DNA of 64,000 bases, taken from Hymenobacter sedentarius. GTDB taxonomy: Bacteria > Bacteroidota > Bacteroidia > Cytophagales > Hymenobacteraceae. Positions 45,126 to 54,876 of this stretch are shown here, piece after piece. A model generated the notes under the pieces. The model made no database searches and was not told the origin of the DNA. It saw nothing but the letters and a program-made list of their open reading frames with translations. The translations under genes and the position numbers were made by a program. The stretch spans positions 1,612,001-1,676,000 of the forward strand of contig NZ_CP013909.1 in assembly GCF_001507645.1 (NCBI RefSeq), in the 5' to 3' direction. How positions within the stretch are numbered: position 1 is the stretch's first letter; each line of letters starts with the position of its first letter.

Positions 45126-45269
45126 TTATTTAAACAGCGTGAGGGCCTTGATGAAAGTCTGTGACACGCCCCAGAGCAGGGGAGTGCCAACGAACAGCCA
45201 GGCGATGGCCAGCGACAGCCCCGAGCTGGCGTCGTCGGTAGGGGCAGAAGAATTGGGTTGCGGATTCAT
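45126..45269 (-). CDS. 47-residue membrane protein, probable small partner of the MFS carrier
   Basis: A short frame, MNPQPNSSAPTDDASS then GLSLAIAWLFVGTPLLWGVSQ and a basic/hydrophobic tail ending FKALTLFK-like (TFIKALTLFK). One membrane helix covers about residues 18-38. It begins 34 bases downstream of the MFS carrier gene on the same strand and is followed by a terminator. Very small proteins in this position next to OFA-family carriers have been annotated as transporter small subunits, which is the likeliest identity (from general knowledge, not verified). Too short for routine gene finders. Confidence 0.75.
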   Translation of the reverse strand: MNPQPNSSAPTDDASSGLSLAIAWLFVGTPLLWGVSQTFIKALTLFK

Positions 45270-45303
45270 GTCGTCGTTAGGTAAGGAAGTAAAAGACTGG
45301 AGC

Positions 45304-46713
45304 CTAGTGGCCGCCGGCGGCTACCGCTACGGGGCCTTTCTCAAAGTACCGTTGGTTTACCGCCGTCACGGCCAGGTTGGCTAGGAAGCCCACCACCAGC
45401 AGGCCGGCCATGGTGTAGAATACCGACTGGTAGGCCGCCGCGCCGGTGAAGCCTTCGGCCTTGCGGCTTTCGTGCAGGTAGTTGACAATCACCGGCCCGA
45501 GCACGCCGGCCGTGGACCAGGCCGTGAGCAAGCGCCCGTGGATGGCGCCCACCTGGTACTTGCCAAACAAGTCGGACAAATACGCCGGCACTGTGGCAAA
45601 GCCCCCGCCGTACATGCTGATAATCACGCAGGCCGTCGCCACAAATAAGGCCAGCTGGGCATTGTGACCCAGCGTGGGAATGAGGGCGTACAGAATGACC
45701 CCGAGCCCGAAATAAATCATGTACGTAGGCTTGCGGCCCAACTTATCGGAAGCCGACGACCAGAAGAAGCGGCCCAGCAGGTTGAACAAGCTGAGCAGGC
45801 CCACGAAGCCGGCCGCCGCCGCGGCCGTAACGCCCCGGCCCGGGCCCATGGCTTTGTCGGAGAACGTGTCCTGAATCAGCGGCGAGGCCGTTTCGAGCAC
45901 GCCGATGCCGGCGGTCACGTTCATGAGGAGCACCACCCACAGCAGCCAGAACTGCGGCGTTTTGATGGCATTATCGGCCGATACGTTGCCGCTGGTAATC
46001 AGGGCGCTGTGCTCGGCGTTGGGCACGTAGCCCTCGGGAGCCCAGTCGTCGGCCGGCACCCGAATGCTCCAGACGCCGAACTGCATGAAGATAAAGTAAA
46101 TGATGCCCAGCGTGATAAACGTGGGCGCCACGCCCATGGGCGCCGTGTCTTTGAAGTGCGCCATGAGGGCTACCGACAGGGGCGAGGCAATCATGGCGCC
46201 GCCGCCAAAGCCCATGATGGCCATGCCCGTGGCCACGCCCTTGCGGTCGGGAAACCACTTAATGAGCGTGCTCACCGGCGAAATGTAGCCGATGCCCAGC
46301 CCAATGCCGCCCATAAAGCCGTAGCCGAAGTACAGCAGCGCGAGGCTGTGCAGCTTCACGCCCAGGGCGCCCACAAAGAAGCCGCCCGAAAAGCATAGGG
46401 CCGCCGCCATCATGGCCTTGCGCGGGCCCACCCGCTCCAGCCACTTCCCAAAAATGGCCGCCGACAAGCCCAGCAGCACAATGGCAATGGAGAAAATCCA
46501 GCCGATTTGGCCGGGCGTCCAGTCGCCCGGGGCGGGGTGGTCCACGTCGCCGCTCAGCAGGGCCCCTAGCGGTTTCTTGAATACACTAAACGCATACGCC
46601 TGCCCAATGGCCAGGTGAATGGCCAGGGCCGCCGGCGGAATCAGCCAGCGGTTGTAGCCGGGGCCCGCCACGGTGCGGCTGCGGTCGAGCAGAGAAGGGG
46701 AATTGTCGGCCAT
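45304..46713 (-). CDS. OFA-family MFS transporter (oxalate/formate antiporter-like)
   Basis: A 469-residue protein with about twelve membrane helices. The N-terminal RWLIPPAALAIHLAIGQAYAFSVFKKPL and GGIGLGIGYISPVSTLIKWFPDRKG, the conserved loop between helices 4 and 5, place it in the OFA family (OxlT and relatives). These exchange or import small carboxylates; the substrate here is unknown. The C-terminal half includes SDKLGRKPTYMIYFGLG. A small single-helix protein is encoded directly downstream, probably in the same transcript. Confidence 0.9.
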   Translation of the reverse strand: MADNSPSLLDRSRTVAGPGYNRWLIPPAALAIHLAIGQAYAFSVFKKPLGALLSGDVDHPAPGDWTPGQIGWIFSIAIVLLGLSAAIFGKWLERVGPRKAMMAAALCFSGGFFVGALGVKLHSLALLYFGYGFMGGIGLGIGYISPVSTLIKWFPDRKGVATGMAIMGFGGGAMIASPLSVALMAHFKDTAPMGVAPTFITLGIIYFIFMQFGVWSIRVPADDWAPEGYVPNAEHSALITSGNVSADNAIKTPQFWLLWVVLLMNVTAGIGVLETASPLIQDTFSDKAMGPGRGVTAAAAAGFVGLLSLFNLLGRFFWSSASDKLGRKPTYMIYFGLGVILYALIPTLGHNAQLALFVATACVIISMYGGGFATVPAYLSDLFGKYQVGAIHGRLLTAWSTAGVLGPVIVNYLHESRKAEGFTGAAAYQSVFYTMAGLLVVGFLANLAVTAVNQRYFEKGPVAVAAGGH

Positions 46714-47054
46714 GTAAGGTGTGGGAATTGAAGTGAACGAAAAACGGCTGCCCTCGCATCCAATGAATACCGTGGATTGCAGCGAGCGGAAAGGTAACCT
46801 CCTTTTTCCAGATTGATTGTTTAGGCTTCAAAAAACTTGCTAAATAGGTATAGGCGTTTAGGCTCGACCACTACCCGTACCGGGCCTTCGCTTACGGGCC
46901 GGCGTTATTTGGTGCGGCTGAGTTTGCCACCGGTCAGGGAATCGAGGCGCTAGGGCACTGCTAGGCCGTATTGCAGGCACAGCACGCGTCGGGGAGTCCA
47001 TCGGCCTGAGCCTGAGAGCGCAGTACGCCGGCCCACGGGCGTAGAGCCGCTGGC
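46714..47054. other. Gene-free region upstream of the MFS carrier
   Basis: 341 bases with no convincing gene or strong hairpin. It should contain the carrier's promoter; a TACCTTTC sequence on the minus strand resembles a -7 box, but no -33 partner was found at the right distance. Confidence 0.45.
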
Positions 47055-48218
47055 TTACAGCCGCCGCAGCACCACCCGGCGGTTGCGGGGACGTTGGGCA
47101 GGGTCGGCGTTGTCGGCTACGGGTTGGGTGCCGCCGTAACCCACAGGCCGCAGCTGGCCGGCCGCCACGCCGTGGGCCATGAGGTAGCGGCACACGGCTT
47201 CGGCGCGTTGCTGCGAGAGCTGGCGGTTTAGCTCGGCGTTGCCCACGTTGTCGGTATGGCCCTGCACTTCGAGGTACAGGTCCGGGCGGCTGCTCAGCAC
47301 GGAGGCGAGCCCGTCCAGGGCCGTGCGGGCGGCCGACAACAGCCGGGCCTGTCCTTGGTTGAAATAGAGTTCGGGCAAGGTTACGCTTTCGCCCACACTC
47401 AGCCGGGCCAGCTGCGCGGTGCGGCTCGAATCGGGTACTGCCCGAACGGCGGGGGTCGGCATTGGCGCAACTACCCGAAGCTGGGGCGCGGGGGCAAGCT
47501 GCGCTGCCGGCCGGCGAGGCTTCACCCTGATGGGCCTGGCCGCGGGGGCTGGCGGCGTTTGGGGCTGCGCCCTTGCCACCGCGGGCGGCTCGGGCGGCAA
47601 AGTGAGCTGAACCGGCTGGGGTGCCGGGGGCCTGGGGTTGTGGCTAAACAGGTAGCGTTTGGGAATGGGCGCGGGCTTCGGCTTGGAGTCCGTGAGACCC
47701 CATAGGTTGTGCCAGGAGGAGGGCGGCGGTGACGCGTTGGGCAGCTCCCAGGTGATTGAGGCGCGAGTGTCCAGAATGTCCTGAAAGTACTCAACCCAGA
47801 GCCGGTAGGGTTCGCCGCCTTTCAGCTCAACGGCGGTCGTGAAGTAGCTTAGCGGCTGCAGGCGCCACTCGTTAAGAATCAGTCGGTCGTTGAGCCAAAT
47901 GCGCATGCCATCGTCCACGGTTATGTGGAAAACGTAGCGTCCGCTGGCAGGCGGCACCAGCCACCCGGTCCAGCGGACGGAAAAGTACTGGTATTTGGCT
48001 CCGGGAACCGGCGGTTTGAAAGCCCAATCGAAATCTACCGTGGCGTCGCGCTGGCTCAGTACAAATTCCTCGAAGTTGGAGCCATTATAATAGTCGGCTT
48101 TGAGGCCGTCGCCGGTAGGTAGGGCCTGCGCCCACGCCGGGCCGCCCGGCAGGAGCATTACCAGCAACGCCCCAAGCAGTAGCGGCCCCCGGAGCCACCG
48201 GTAATTATCCCAAGCCAT
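47055..48218 (-). CDS. PA14-domain protein with C-terminal OmpA domain
   Basis: A 387-residue protein with a signal peptide (LLLGALLVMLLPGGPAWAQ). Residues about 35-165 are a PA14 beta-barrel (GLKADYYNGSNFEEF; VRWTGWLVPPASGRYVFHITVDDGMRIWLNDRLI), a fold that often binds sugars. A Pro/Ala-rich linker follows. Residues about 270-387 are an OmpA-like peptidoglycan-binding domain (VTLPELYFNQGQARLL; LEVQGHTDNVGNAELNRQLSQQRAEAV; GYGGTQPVADN; RNRRVVLR). This suggests a periplasmic or outer-membrane protein tethering a carbohydrate-binding module to the wall. No partner gene is obvious. Confidence 0.92.
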   Translation of the reverse strand: MAWDNYRWLRGPLLLGALLVMLLPGGPAWAQALPTGDGLKADYYNGSNFEEFVLSQRDATVDFDWAFKPPVPGAKYQYFSVRWTGWLVPPASGRYVFHITVDDGMRIWLNDRLILNEWRLQPLSYFTTAVELKGGEPYRLWVEYFQDILDTRASITWELPNASPPPSSWHNLWGLTDSKPKPAPIPKRYLFSHNPRPPAPQPVQLTLPPEPPAVARAQPQTPPAPAARPIRVKPRRPAAQLAPAPQLRVVAPMPTPAVRAVPDSSRTAQLARLSVGESVTLPELYFNQGQARLLSAARTALDGLASVLSSRPDLYLEVQGHTDNVGNAELNRQLSQQRAEAVCRYLMAHGVAAGQLRPVGYGGTQPVADNADPAQRPRNRRVVLRRL

Positions 48219-48279
48219 GCGCCATCAACGAGAATTGAGCCATGGTAGTATTGACTTTCCTCTTTCAAGGTAACTCGCG

Positions 48280-48720
48280 CTACTTAAACTCTTTGCCGCA
48301 GTGAAAGCAATGGTAGCGCTTGTCGCGCACCGGAAACCGCAGCAGCACCGAGAGCAGTGCCGACCAAAACCCGTAGGTATTGCGCGTGGCCGGGCCATAG
48401 GCCACATCCGAGGAGCCGCAGTGCGGGCAGCGGGGCGTAACAGGGTCGGGGGCGTCGGCGGCGAAGGAGGCTTCGTCGGGGGTGGTGGCCAGCGGTACCG
48501 AAACCGTGCGCAGGATTTCCACGGCGGCCTCGGCATCGCGTTGGCGCACGTGGAGCCGCACGCCGCCCGTAATGGGGCTGTAGAGCGGCATCAGCGACAC
48601 CAGGTGCTCGTTGCTGAGGAAACACGGAATGCCCGCCGCCTCCAGCCGGGTGCGGGCCAGGTTGGCCGCCATCGGCTCGTAATACGACTCGAGAAAGACG
48701 ACGGAATCGGGGGTGGGCAT
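48280..48720 (-). CDS. DUF2007 domain protein with zinc ribbon
   Basis: A 146-residue protein. The N-terminal 70 residues (VVFLESYYEPMAANLARTRLEAAGIPCFLSNEHL, seen in two parts around residue 20) match DUF2007, a small ferredoxin-like putative signal-transducing domain. The C-terminus has CPHCGSSDV and CFHCGKEFK, two CxxC pairs forming a zinc ribbon. Function is unknown; the domain is widespread in Bacteroidota. Likely cytoplasmic. It overlaps no neighbour and follows a lipoprotein gene by 32 bases on the same strand. Confidence 0.85.
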   Translation of the reverse strand: MPTPDSVVFLESYYEPMAANLARTRLEAAGIPCFLSNEHLVSLMPLYSPITGGVRLHVRQRDAEAAVEILRTVSVPLATTPDEASFAADAPDPVTPRCPHCGSSDVAYGPATRNTYGFWSALLSVLLRFPVRDKRYHCFHCGKEFK

Positions 48721-48752
48721 GGCCGGGGAGCAAAAAAAGCGAAAGCCGCAGG

Positions 48753-49295
48753 CTACCGGGCCTGGGCCGCCTGCTTGCTTTCTTCGCTGATGCCTTTGGC
48801 CGTGTGGCCGGCCTGCAGGGTCACGAATTCGGCTTGCCGGGCGCGGATAGGAAGCTCGTAGCGCGCCGGCATGTCCATGCGCACTTGCTTGAGCTGGTCG
48901 TTCAGGCGCTTGTACACGGCGCGGGCGTAGTCCCAGTCGCGTTCGGTCCAGGTGGCGCGCTGGGTGCGCACGGCGGTTATAAACTGGGCGTAGGCGTTGG
49001 GCAGGTCGGCGGGCGTCAGGGCGTTGATTTGGCCCGAATATGGCCCCATCAGCTTGGTTTCCATGGCCAGTTCCTGGCGCGGGTCCAGGGGACGCGAGCG
49101 GCGGGCACGGTTCGAGGCGTCGTAGCGGGCGGTGGCTTTGCCCACATTGGCCACTTTTTGGGCGGCCGTGCGCGCCAGCGTATCAAGTTCGCGGGCGCCT
49201 TTGCGCGCCACGTCCTGTCGCTCGCGCGGCGTCGAGTCGCAGCCGGTGAGCAACATGGCCGTCACCAGCAGGCCCGTAAACACCTTTATTTCCAT
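48753..49295 (-). CDS. Hypothetical lipoprotein
   Basis: A 180-residue protein. The start MEIKVFTGLLVTAMLLTGCDS gives a lipoprotein signal with Cys18-type lipobox (LLTGC); two in-frame ATGs upstream (49322, 49334) would lengthen the n-region and are less likely. The mature part is helical and charged (RERQDVARKGARELDTLARTA; NAYAQFITAVRTQRATWTER). I do not recognise a family. Probably anchored in the outer or inner membrane facing the periplasm. Same strand as the DUF2007 gene, likely cotranscribed. Confidence 0.78.
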   Translation of the reverse strand: MEIKVFTGLLVTAMLLTGCDSTPRERQDVARKGARELDTLARTAAQKVANVGKATARYDASNRARRSRPLDPRQELAMETKLMGPYSGQINALTPADLPNAYAQFITAVRTQRATWTERDWDYARAVYKRLNDQLKQVRMDMPARYELPIRARQAEFVTLQAGHTAKGISEESKQAAQAR

Positions 49296-49459
49296 TCTAA
49301 AACCTTCCATTCTTTGTTTCATAGAGCCGTGCAATAGCGGGGAGTAAAAGCTTCGCTCCGCCTTCTACGGCTAGGCCCGGCGAAAGGTAAGCGCCAAGAA
49401 TCCGCGGCGTGCCCAGCCAGCGGAGCCGCTATGCCGGGCGCCAGGCTGCGAGCGAGGCA

Positions 49460-49942
49460 CTATTGCCCGAGTAGGCCGCCTTCTTCCATTTGTTCGCGCA
49501 GGCTGAGCCGCTGCTCCTGTAGCCCCGGCAGGTGCGGACAAATAACGGCGAGCCGGCTCAATACCTTCAGGGCCCGGCGGTATTCGCCCAGCTGCTGCAA
49601 AATGCTGGCCTTGCCCCACAGGGCCCCAAAATGGCGCGGCTCGCGGCGCAGCGTTTCGGCGATGTCGGCCAGCGAAGCCCGGTATTCGCCTCGTAGGAAA
49701 TAGGCAGTGGCCCGCTTGTTCCACGCTTCGGTGAAGTCCGGGTTGAGCTGAATCAAGTGGGTGAAATGCCGGATGGCCACGGTGTGGTCGCCGGCCTTGA
49801 GGGCCCGCATGCCGGTTTCCAGCTCTTTGTCCAGGGCCGCGTCGCCGGTGGTCAGCCACAGCTGCCAAATTCCATTTTGCAGGGCCTCAATCTCCGCCGG
49901 CACCTTGGCCAGCCGCAAGCAGGCAAACAGGTCATCTAACAT
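49460..49942 (-). CDS. Small tetratricopeptide repeat protein
   Basis: A 160-residue protein without a signal peptide. Three TPR units are visible: MRALKAGDHTVAIRHFTHLIQ, AWNKRATAYFLRGEYRASLAD and ALWGKASILQQLGEYRRALKVL. TPR units mediate protein contacts; no catalytic part is present. Probably cytoplasmic. Its start codon lies two bases from a nested inverted repeat that separates it from metF on the same strand. Confidence 0.85.
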   Translation of the reverse strand: MLDDLFACLRLAKVPAEIEALQNGIWQLWLTTGDAALDKELETGMRALKAGDHTVAIRHFTHLIQLNPDFTEAWNKRATAYFLRGEYRASLADIAETLRREPRHFGALWGKASILQQLGEYRRALKVLSRLAVICPHLPGLQEQRLSLREQMEEGGLLGQ

Positions 49943-49943
49943 G

Positions 49944-50062
49944 TAACGGCTTCATTTATCAGTTAACAAGCAGCCGGCCAATTACTCCGAGCCGGGCGCG
50001 GAGTAATTGGCCAGCCGTACCCCAAAGCATTACGAAGGTTAACTGCTAAATGATAACCGTTA
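49944..50062. repeat. Nested inverted repeat between metF and the TPR gene
   Basis: Outer arms 49944-49967 and 50038-50062 (TAACGG...GTTAAC, imperfect) enclose a perfect 14-base inner stem GGCCAATTACTCCG at 49976-49989 with its complement at 49999-50012. No U-tract follows, so it is not an obvious terminator. It fills the whole gap. Confidence 0.8.
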
Positions 50063-50068
50063 CCTGAC

Positions 50069-51025
50069 TTAAAACAGCTCTTTGGCCACGCGCCGGATGC
50101 TTTCCGACTTGCCCATGGAGTAGTAGTGCAGGCAGGGCACGCCGTGGGCCATGAGCTCGCGGCTTTGGTTGAGGCACCACTCGATGCCCACGGTGCGCAC
50201 GGCGTCGTTGTCGCGGCACTGGCTTACGGCCTCCACCAGCGGCTCGGGCAGGTTGAGGTAGAAGGCGCGGGGCAGCATGGAAAGCTGCGATTTGGTGGTG
50301 AGGGGCTTGAGGCCGGGGATGATGGGCACGTCGATGCCCGCGGCGCGGCAGAGCTTTTCGAAGCGGAAAAACTCCTCGTTGTCGAAGAACATCTGCGTCA
50401 CGATGTAGTCGGCCCCGCGGTCCACCTTGTGGCGCAGGTAGCGGATGTCGGCGTTGTAGTTGGGCGCTTCGAAGTGCTTTTCGGGGTAGCCGGCCGTGCC
50501 GATGCAGAAATCGGTGGCCCACACGTCGTCCTGCTCCTGGTCGAGGTACTCGCCCTTGTTCAGGTTGGCCACCTGCCCGATGAGGTCGCAGGCGTAGGCG
50601 TGGCCGTCGGGCTCGGGCTTGAACACGCCTTCGCTCTTGATGGGGTCGCCGCGCAGGGCCAGGATGGAGTCGATGCCCAGAAAGTGCAGGTCAATCAGCG
50701 CGTTCTCGGTTTCTTCCTTCGTGAAGCCGCCGCAGATGAGGTGGGGCACGGTGTCCACGTCAAAGCGGTTTTTGATGGCCGCGCAAATGCCCACCGTGCC
50801 CGGCCGGCGGCGCACGGTTTTCTTCTCGAGCAGGCCATTCGGGTGCTGGCGGTACACGTACTCCTCGCGGTGGTACGTCACGTCGATGAACGGCGGCTTG
50901 AACTCCATCAGCGGCTCAATATTGGAAAAGAGCGTGTGGATGTTCTCGCCCTTTTTCGGCGGCAACACCTCGAAGGAAAAGAGCGTCTTGCCGTTGGCTT
51001 GGGCCAAGTGGTCGGTAACTTTCAT
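50069..51025 (-). CDS. metF: 5,10-methylenetetrahydrofolate reductase MetF
   Basis: A 318-residue flavoprotein that reduces methylene-THF to methyl-THF, the methyl donor for MetH. Family segments: FSFEVLPPKKGENIHTLF (with the catalytic Glu), DVTYHREEYVYR, ALRGDPIKSEG (FAD binding), DFCIGTAGYPEKH, RGADYIVTQMFFDNEEF and PIIPGLKPLT. Full length. It is the gene after metH on the same strand, 87 bases away, so both probably respond to the SAM riboswitch upstream of metH. Confidence 0.97.
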   Translation of the reverse strand: MKVTDHLAQANGKTLFSFEVLPPKKGENIHTLFSNIEPLMEFKPPFIDVTYHREEYVYRQHPNGLLEKKTVRRRPGTVGICAAIKNRFDVDTVPHLICGGFTKEETENALIDLHFLGIDSILALRGDPIKSEGVFKPEPDGHAYACDLIGQVANLNKGEYLDQEQDDVWATDFCIGTAGYPEKHFEAPNYNADIRYLRHKVDRGADYIVTQMFFDNEEFFRFEKLCRAAGIDVPIIPGLKPLTTKSQLSMLPRAFYLNLPEPLVEAVSQCRDNDAVRTVGIEWCLNQSRELMAHGVPCLHYYSMGKSESIRRVAKELF

Positions 51026-51030
51026 GGATA

Positions 51031-51116
51031 GTAGCGCGGACTTTTAGTCCGCGCATGGGAGAGCGTTAGGTAATTAATTGAGCACCGTTTACTCGCGGAC
51101 TAAAAGTCCGCGCTAC
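51031..51116. repeat. Inverted repeat family B, copy 2
   Basis: Perfect 23-base arms at 51031-51053 and 51094-51116, beginning GTAGCGCGGACTTTTAGTCC. It occupies the metH-metF gap, and the right arm contains the metH stop codon (TAG on the minus strand, 51113-51115). Confidence 0.93.
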
Positions 51117-54100
51117 AACTTCGGCTCGTAGTTCAAATTCGGCATTAACCACCGCTCCAAATCTGCCAGTTCCATGCCTTTGCGCTGGGCTATGTCGGCT
51201 ACCTGGTCCTTGCCAATTTTGCCCAGGCCGAAGTAGCGCGAATCGGGGTGCGCGTAGTACATGCCGCTCACCGAGGAGGCCGGGTACATCGCCAGGTTTT
51301 CGGTGAGGGTGATGCCGGTTTTCTCGCCCGCGTCGAGCAGTTGGAACAGGGTAATTTTCTCGGTGTGGTCGGGGCAGCCGGGGTAGCCGGGCGCCGGGCG
51401 CACGCCGCGGTATTTCTCCTGAATGAGGTCGTCGCCGGTGAGGTGCTCGTCGGGCGCGTAGCCCCAGAACTCGCGGCGTACCCGCTCGTGCAGGCGCTCG
51501 GCAAACGCCTCGGCCAGGCGGTCGGCCAGGGCCTTCACCATGATGCTGGAGTAGTCGTCGTGGTCGGCCGCAAACTGGTCGAGCAGCTTCTCGATGCCGA
51601 TGCCAGCCGTGACGGCAAAGCCGCCCATGTAGTCCTGCCGGCCCGAGGCTTTTGGCGCCAGGAAGTCGGAGAAGGCGATGTTACGGATACCCGGTCCTTT
51701 CTCGCCCTGCTGGCGCAAGGTGAAAAACTCGGTGGCCACCGTGTCGCGGTTGTCGTCGGCGTAGACTTCAATGGTGTCGTAATCCACAGTATTGGCCGGC
51801 CAGAAGCCCAGTACCGCGCGGGCCGTGAGCAGCTTGCCGTCGATGATGCGCTTGAGCATGGCCTGCGCGTCTTCGAAGAGCTTGGTGGCCGCTTCGCCGA
51901 GGTTCTCATCGGTGAGGATGCGCGGGTAGCGGCCCTTCAACTCCCAGGTGTGGAAGAAGGGCGTCCAGTCGATGTATTCGGCCAGTTCGGCCAAGTCGTA
52001 GTCTTCCAGTACTTTCGTGCCCAGGAAGCTGGGTTTGGTGATGCTTGTGGTAGCCCAATCAGACTTAAACCCGTTTTCACGGGCGGCCTCGATGGTCAGG
52101 TAATTCTTGTCGCGCTGGCGGCTGGCGTAGTCGGCGCGCAGGGCGGCGTAGTCGGCAGCTACCGTTTCGGCATAGGCGGCTTCGCCCGAGCCGAGCAGGC
52201 CGGCGGCCACGCCCACGCTGCGCGAGGCATCGTTCACGTGCACCACGGGGCCGCTGTAGGCCGGTGCGATTTTCACGGCCGTGTGTAGGCGCGAGGTGGT
52301 GGCGCCGCCGATGAGCAGGGGCACTTTCATGCCGCGCTTTTGCATGGCCTGAGCCACGTACACCATCTCATCGAGTGAGGGCGTGATGAGGCCGGAGAGC
52401 CCGATAACGTCCACGTTCTGAGCTTGGGCTTCGTCGAGAATCTTCTCCAGCGGCACCATCACGCCGAGGTCCACAATGTCGAAGTTGTTGCAGGCCAATA
52501 CCACGCCCACGATGTTTTTGCCGATGTCGTGCACATCACCCTTCACCGTGGCCATCAGAATTTTGCCGGCGGTCTGGCGGTCCGAGCCCTGCTTGTCGGC
52601 TAGCAAATACGGTTCGAGGTAGGCCACCGCTTTCTTCATCACGCGGGCCGACTTCACGACCTGCGGCAGGAACATTTTGCCGGCGCCGAACAGGTCGCCT
52701 ACTACGTTCATGCCGGCCATCAGCGGGCCTTCAATCACGTCGAGCGGGCGGGCTAGCTCCTGGCGAGCAGCTTCGGTGTCTTCGTCGATGAATTCGGTGA
52801 TGCCCTTCACCAGCGCGTGCGCCAGGCGCTCCTGCACCGGCAGGCTGCGCCAGGCATCGGCTACTACGGCCACTTTGCCTTTTTGCTTCACGGTTTCGGC
52901 AAATTCCAACAGGCGCTCGGTGGCGTCGGGGCGGCGGTTGAGCAGTACATCTTCCACCAGCTCCAGCAGGTCTTTGGGCACTTCGTCGTACACCGCGAGC
53001 TGGTTGGGGTTCACAATGCCCATGTCCAACCCGGCCCGGATGGCGTGGTAGAGGAAAGCCGCGTGCATGGCCTCGCGCACCACGTCGTTGCCGCGGAAGG
53101 AGAAGCTGATGTTCGACACGCCGCCGCTGGTGAGGGCGCCGGGCAGGTTCTGCTTAATCCAGCGCACGGCCTCGATGAAGTCAATGGCGTAGTTGCGGTG
53201 CTCCTCCATGCCAGTGCCGACGATGAGGATGTTGGGGTCGAAAATGATGTCCGTGGCCGGGAAGTCGATGCTCATCAGCAGGTCGTAGCTGCGCTGGCAG
53301 ATTTCCTTGCGGCGCTCCAAGGTGTCGGCTTGGCCGTCCTCGTCGAAGGCCATTACGACCATGGCGGCGCCGTACTGGCGCACGGTGCGGGCCCGCTGCA
53401 AAAACACCTTCGGTCCTTCTTTCAGGGAAATGGAATTGACAATGCTCTTGCCCTGCACGCACTTCAGGCCGGCTTCCAGCACGCTCCATTTCGAGGAGTC
53501 TATCATCACCGGCACCCGCGCAATGTCGGGCTCCGAGGCAATGAGGTGCAGAAAGGTCGTCATGGCCTGCTCCGAGTCGAGCATGCCTTCGTCCATGTTG
53601 ATGTCGAGCACCTGGGCGCCTTCTTCTACTTGCACGCGGGCCACGGCCAGGGCTTCCTCGTAGGCGCCGGTGCGGATGAGGCGGGCGAAGGCGCGGGAGC
53701 CCGTCACGTTGCAGCGCTCGCCCACGTTCACAAACAGGCTTTCGGGCTTGATGGCGAACGGCTCCAGGCCGCTTAGGTGGGTAGCGGGCGGGATTTCGGT
53801 GGGCAGCGGGCGCGGCTTGTACTGCTCGGCCAGCTTGCTCAATTCGGCAATGTGCTGCGGCGTGGTGCCACAACAGCCACCCACCACGGTCACGATGCCG
53901 TCCTTCAGATAATCTTCGACCAGCGCGGCGAATTCCTGGGCTGATTCATCGTAACCGCCAAACGCGTTGGGCAAGCCAGCATTCGGGTAAGCCGAGATGT
54001 GCACGTTGGAAATCCGACTCAATTCCTCCACATACTGCTTGAGCTGGTGCGCCCCAAGGGCGCAGTTCAGGCCCACGCTCAGCAGCGGCAAGTGGCTGAT

Positions 54101-54808
54101 GCTGTTCCAGAAAGCCTCCACCGTCTGGCCCGAGAGCGTGCGGCCCGAAGCGTCGGTGATGGTGCCCGAAATCATGAGCGGAACCTGGCGGCCGCCTTCG
54201 TCGAAGAACTTCTGCACGGCGTATAGGGCCGCCTTGGCGTTCAGCGTGTCAAAAATGGTTTCGATGAGCAGGGTATCGACGCCGCCGTCGACGAGGCCGC
54301 GCACCTGCTCGAGGTAGGCGGTGGCCAATTCGTCGAAGGTCACGGCGCGGAAGCCGGGGCGGTTGACGTCGGGTGAGAGCGAGGCGGTGCGGTTTGTGGG
54401 GCCCACGGCGCCGGCTACGAAGCGCGGCTTGTCGGGCGTGGAGTATTCGTCGGCGGCTTCACGGGCCAGGCGAGCCGATTCGTAGTTGAGCTCATATACC
54501 ACGTGCTCTAGGCCGTAGTCGGCCTGGGCGATGGTGGTGCCGGAGAAGGTATTGGTTTCCACCATGTCGGCCCCGGCCGCGAAGTACTCGGCGTGAATGC
54601 CCTTGATGATGTCCGGCCGGGTCAGGCTCAGCAGGTCGTTGTTGCCGCGCAGCGGCTTGGGGTGGTCGGCAAAGCGGGCGCCGCGAAAGTCCTCCTCGGT
54701 CAGCGGGTGGCGCTGAATCATGGTGCCCATGGCGCCGTCGAGAATCAGCAGGCGCTGGCGGAGCAGTTCGGGAAGGGGAGACGGAGCGGCGAGGGTGGCA
54801 GTGGACAT
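51113..54808 (-). CDS. metH: Cobalamin-dependent methionine synthase MetH
   Basis: A 1231-residue four-module enzyme that methylates homocysteine using methyl-THF through methylcobalamin. N-terminal homocysteine-binding barrel ([31 protein letters not shown] zinc cysteines); pterin-binding barrel ([18 protein letters not shown]); cobalamin module with [13 protein letters not shown] (His ligand); C-terminal SAM-dependent reactivation domain ([32 protein letters not shown]). All modules are full length. It starts 69 bases after a SAM-I riboswitch. Its stop codon lies within a repeat arm. Confidence 0.98.
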   Translation of the reverse strand: MSTATLAAPSPLPELLRQRLLILDGAMGTMIQRHPLTEEDFRGARFADHPKPLRGNNDLLSLTRPDIIKGIHAEYFAAGADMVETNTFSGTTIAQADYGLEHVVYELNYESARLAREAADEYSTPDKPRFVAGAVGPTNRTASLSPDVNRPGFRAVTFDELATAYLEQVRGLVDGGVDTLLIETIFDTLNAKAALYAVQKFFDEGGRQVPLMISGTITDASGRTLSGQTVEAFWNSISHLPLLSVGLNCALGAHQLKQYVEELSRISNVHISAYPNAGLPNAFGGYDESAQEFAALVEDYLKDGIVTVVGGCCGTTPQHIAELSKLAEQYKPRPLPTEIPPATHLSGLEPFAIKPESLFVNVGERCNVTGSRAFARLIRTGAYEEALAVARVQVEEGAQVLDINMDEGMLDSEQAMTTFLHLIASEPDIARVPVMIDSSKWSVLEAGLKCVQGKSIVNSISLKEGPKVFLQRARTVRQYGAAMVVMAFDEDGQADTLERRKEICQRSYDLLMSIDFPATDIIFDPNILIVGTGMEEHRNYAIDFIEAVRWIKQNLPGALTSGGVSNISFSFRGNDVVREAMHAAFLYHAIRAGLDMGIVNPNQLAVYDEVPKDLLELVEDVLLNRRPDATERLLEFAETVKQKGKVAVVADAWRSLPVQERLAHALVKGITEFIDEDTEAARQELARPLDVIEGPLMAGMNVVGDLFGAGKMFLPQVVKSARVMKKAVAYLEPYLLADKQGSDRQTAGKILMATVKGDVHDIGKNIVGVVLACNNFDIVDLGVMVPLEKILDEAQAQNVDVIGLSGLITPSLDEMVYVAQAMQKRGMKVPLLIGGATTSRLHTAVKIAPAYSGPVVHVNDASRSVGVAAGLLGSGEAAYAETVAADYAALRADYASRQRDKNYLTIEAARENGFKSDWATTSITKPSFLGTKVLEDYDLAELAEYIDWTPFFHTWELKGRYPRILTDENLGEAATKLFEDAQAMLKRIIDGKLLTARAVLGFWPANTVDYDTIEVYADDNRDTVATEFFTLRQQGEKGPGIRNIAFSDFLAPKASGRQDYMGGFAVTAGIGIEKLLDQFAADHDDYSSIMVKALADRLAEAFAERLHERVRREFWGYAPDEHLTGDDLIQEKYRGVRPAPGYPGCPDHTEKITLFQLLDAGEKTGITLTENLAMYPASSVSGMYYAHPDSRYFGLGKIGKDQVADIAQRKGMELADLERWLMPNLNYEPKL

Positions 54809-54876
54809 TTCTTTCGGATTGGAGTACGGGCAGGCAGCGCGTATCCAGAAAGAAACCCGTACGGTTGAGTACGGTT

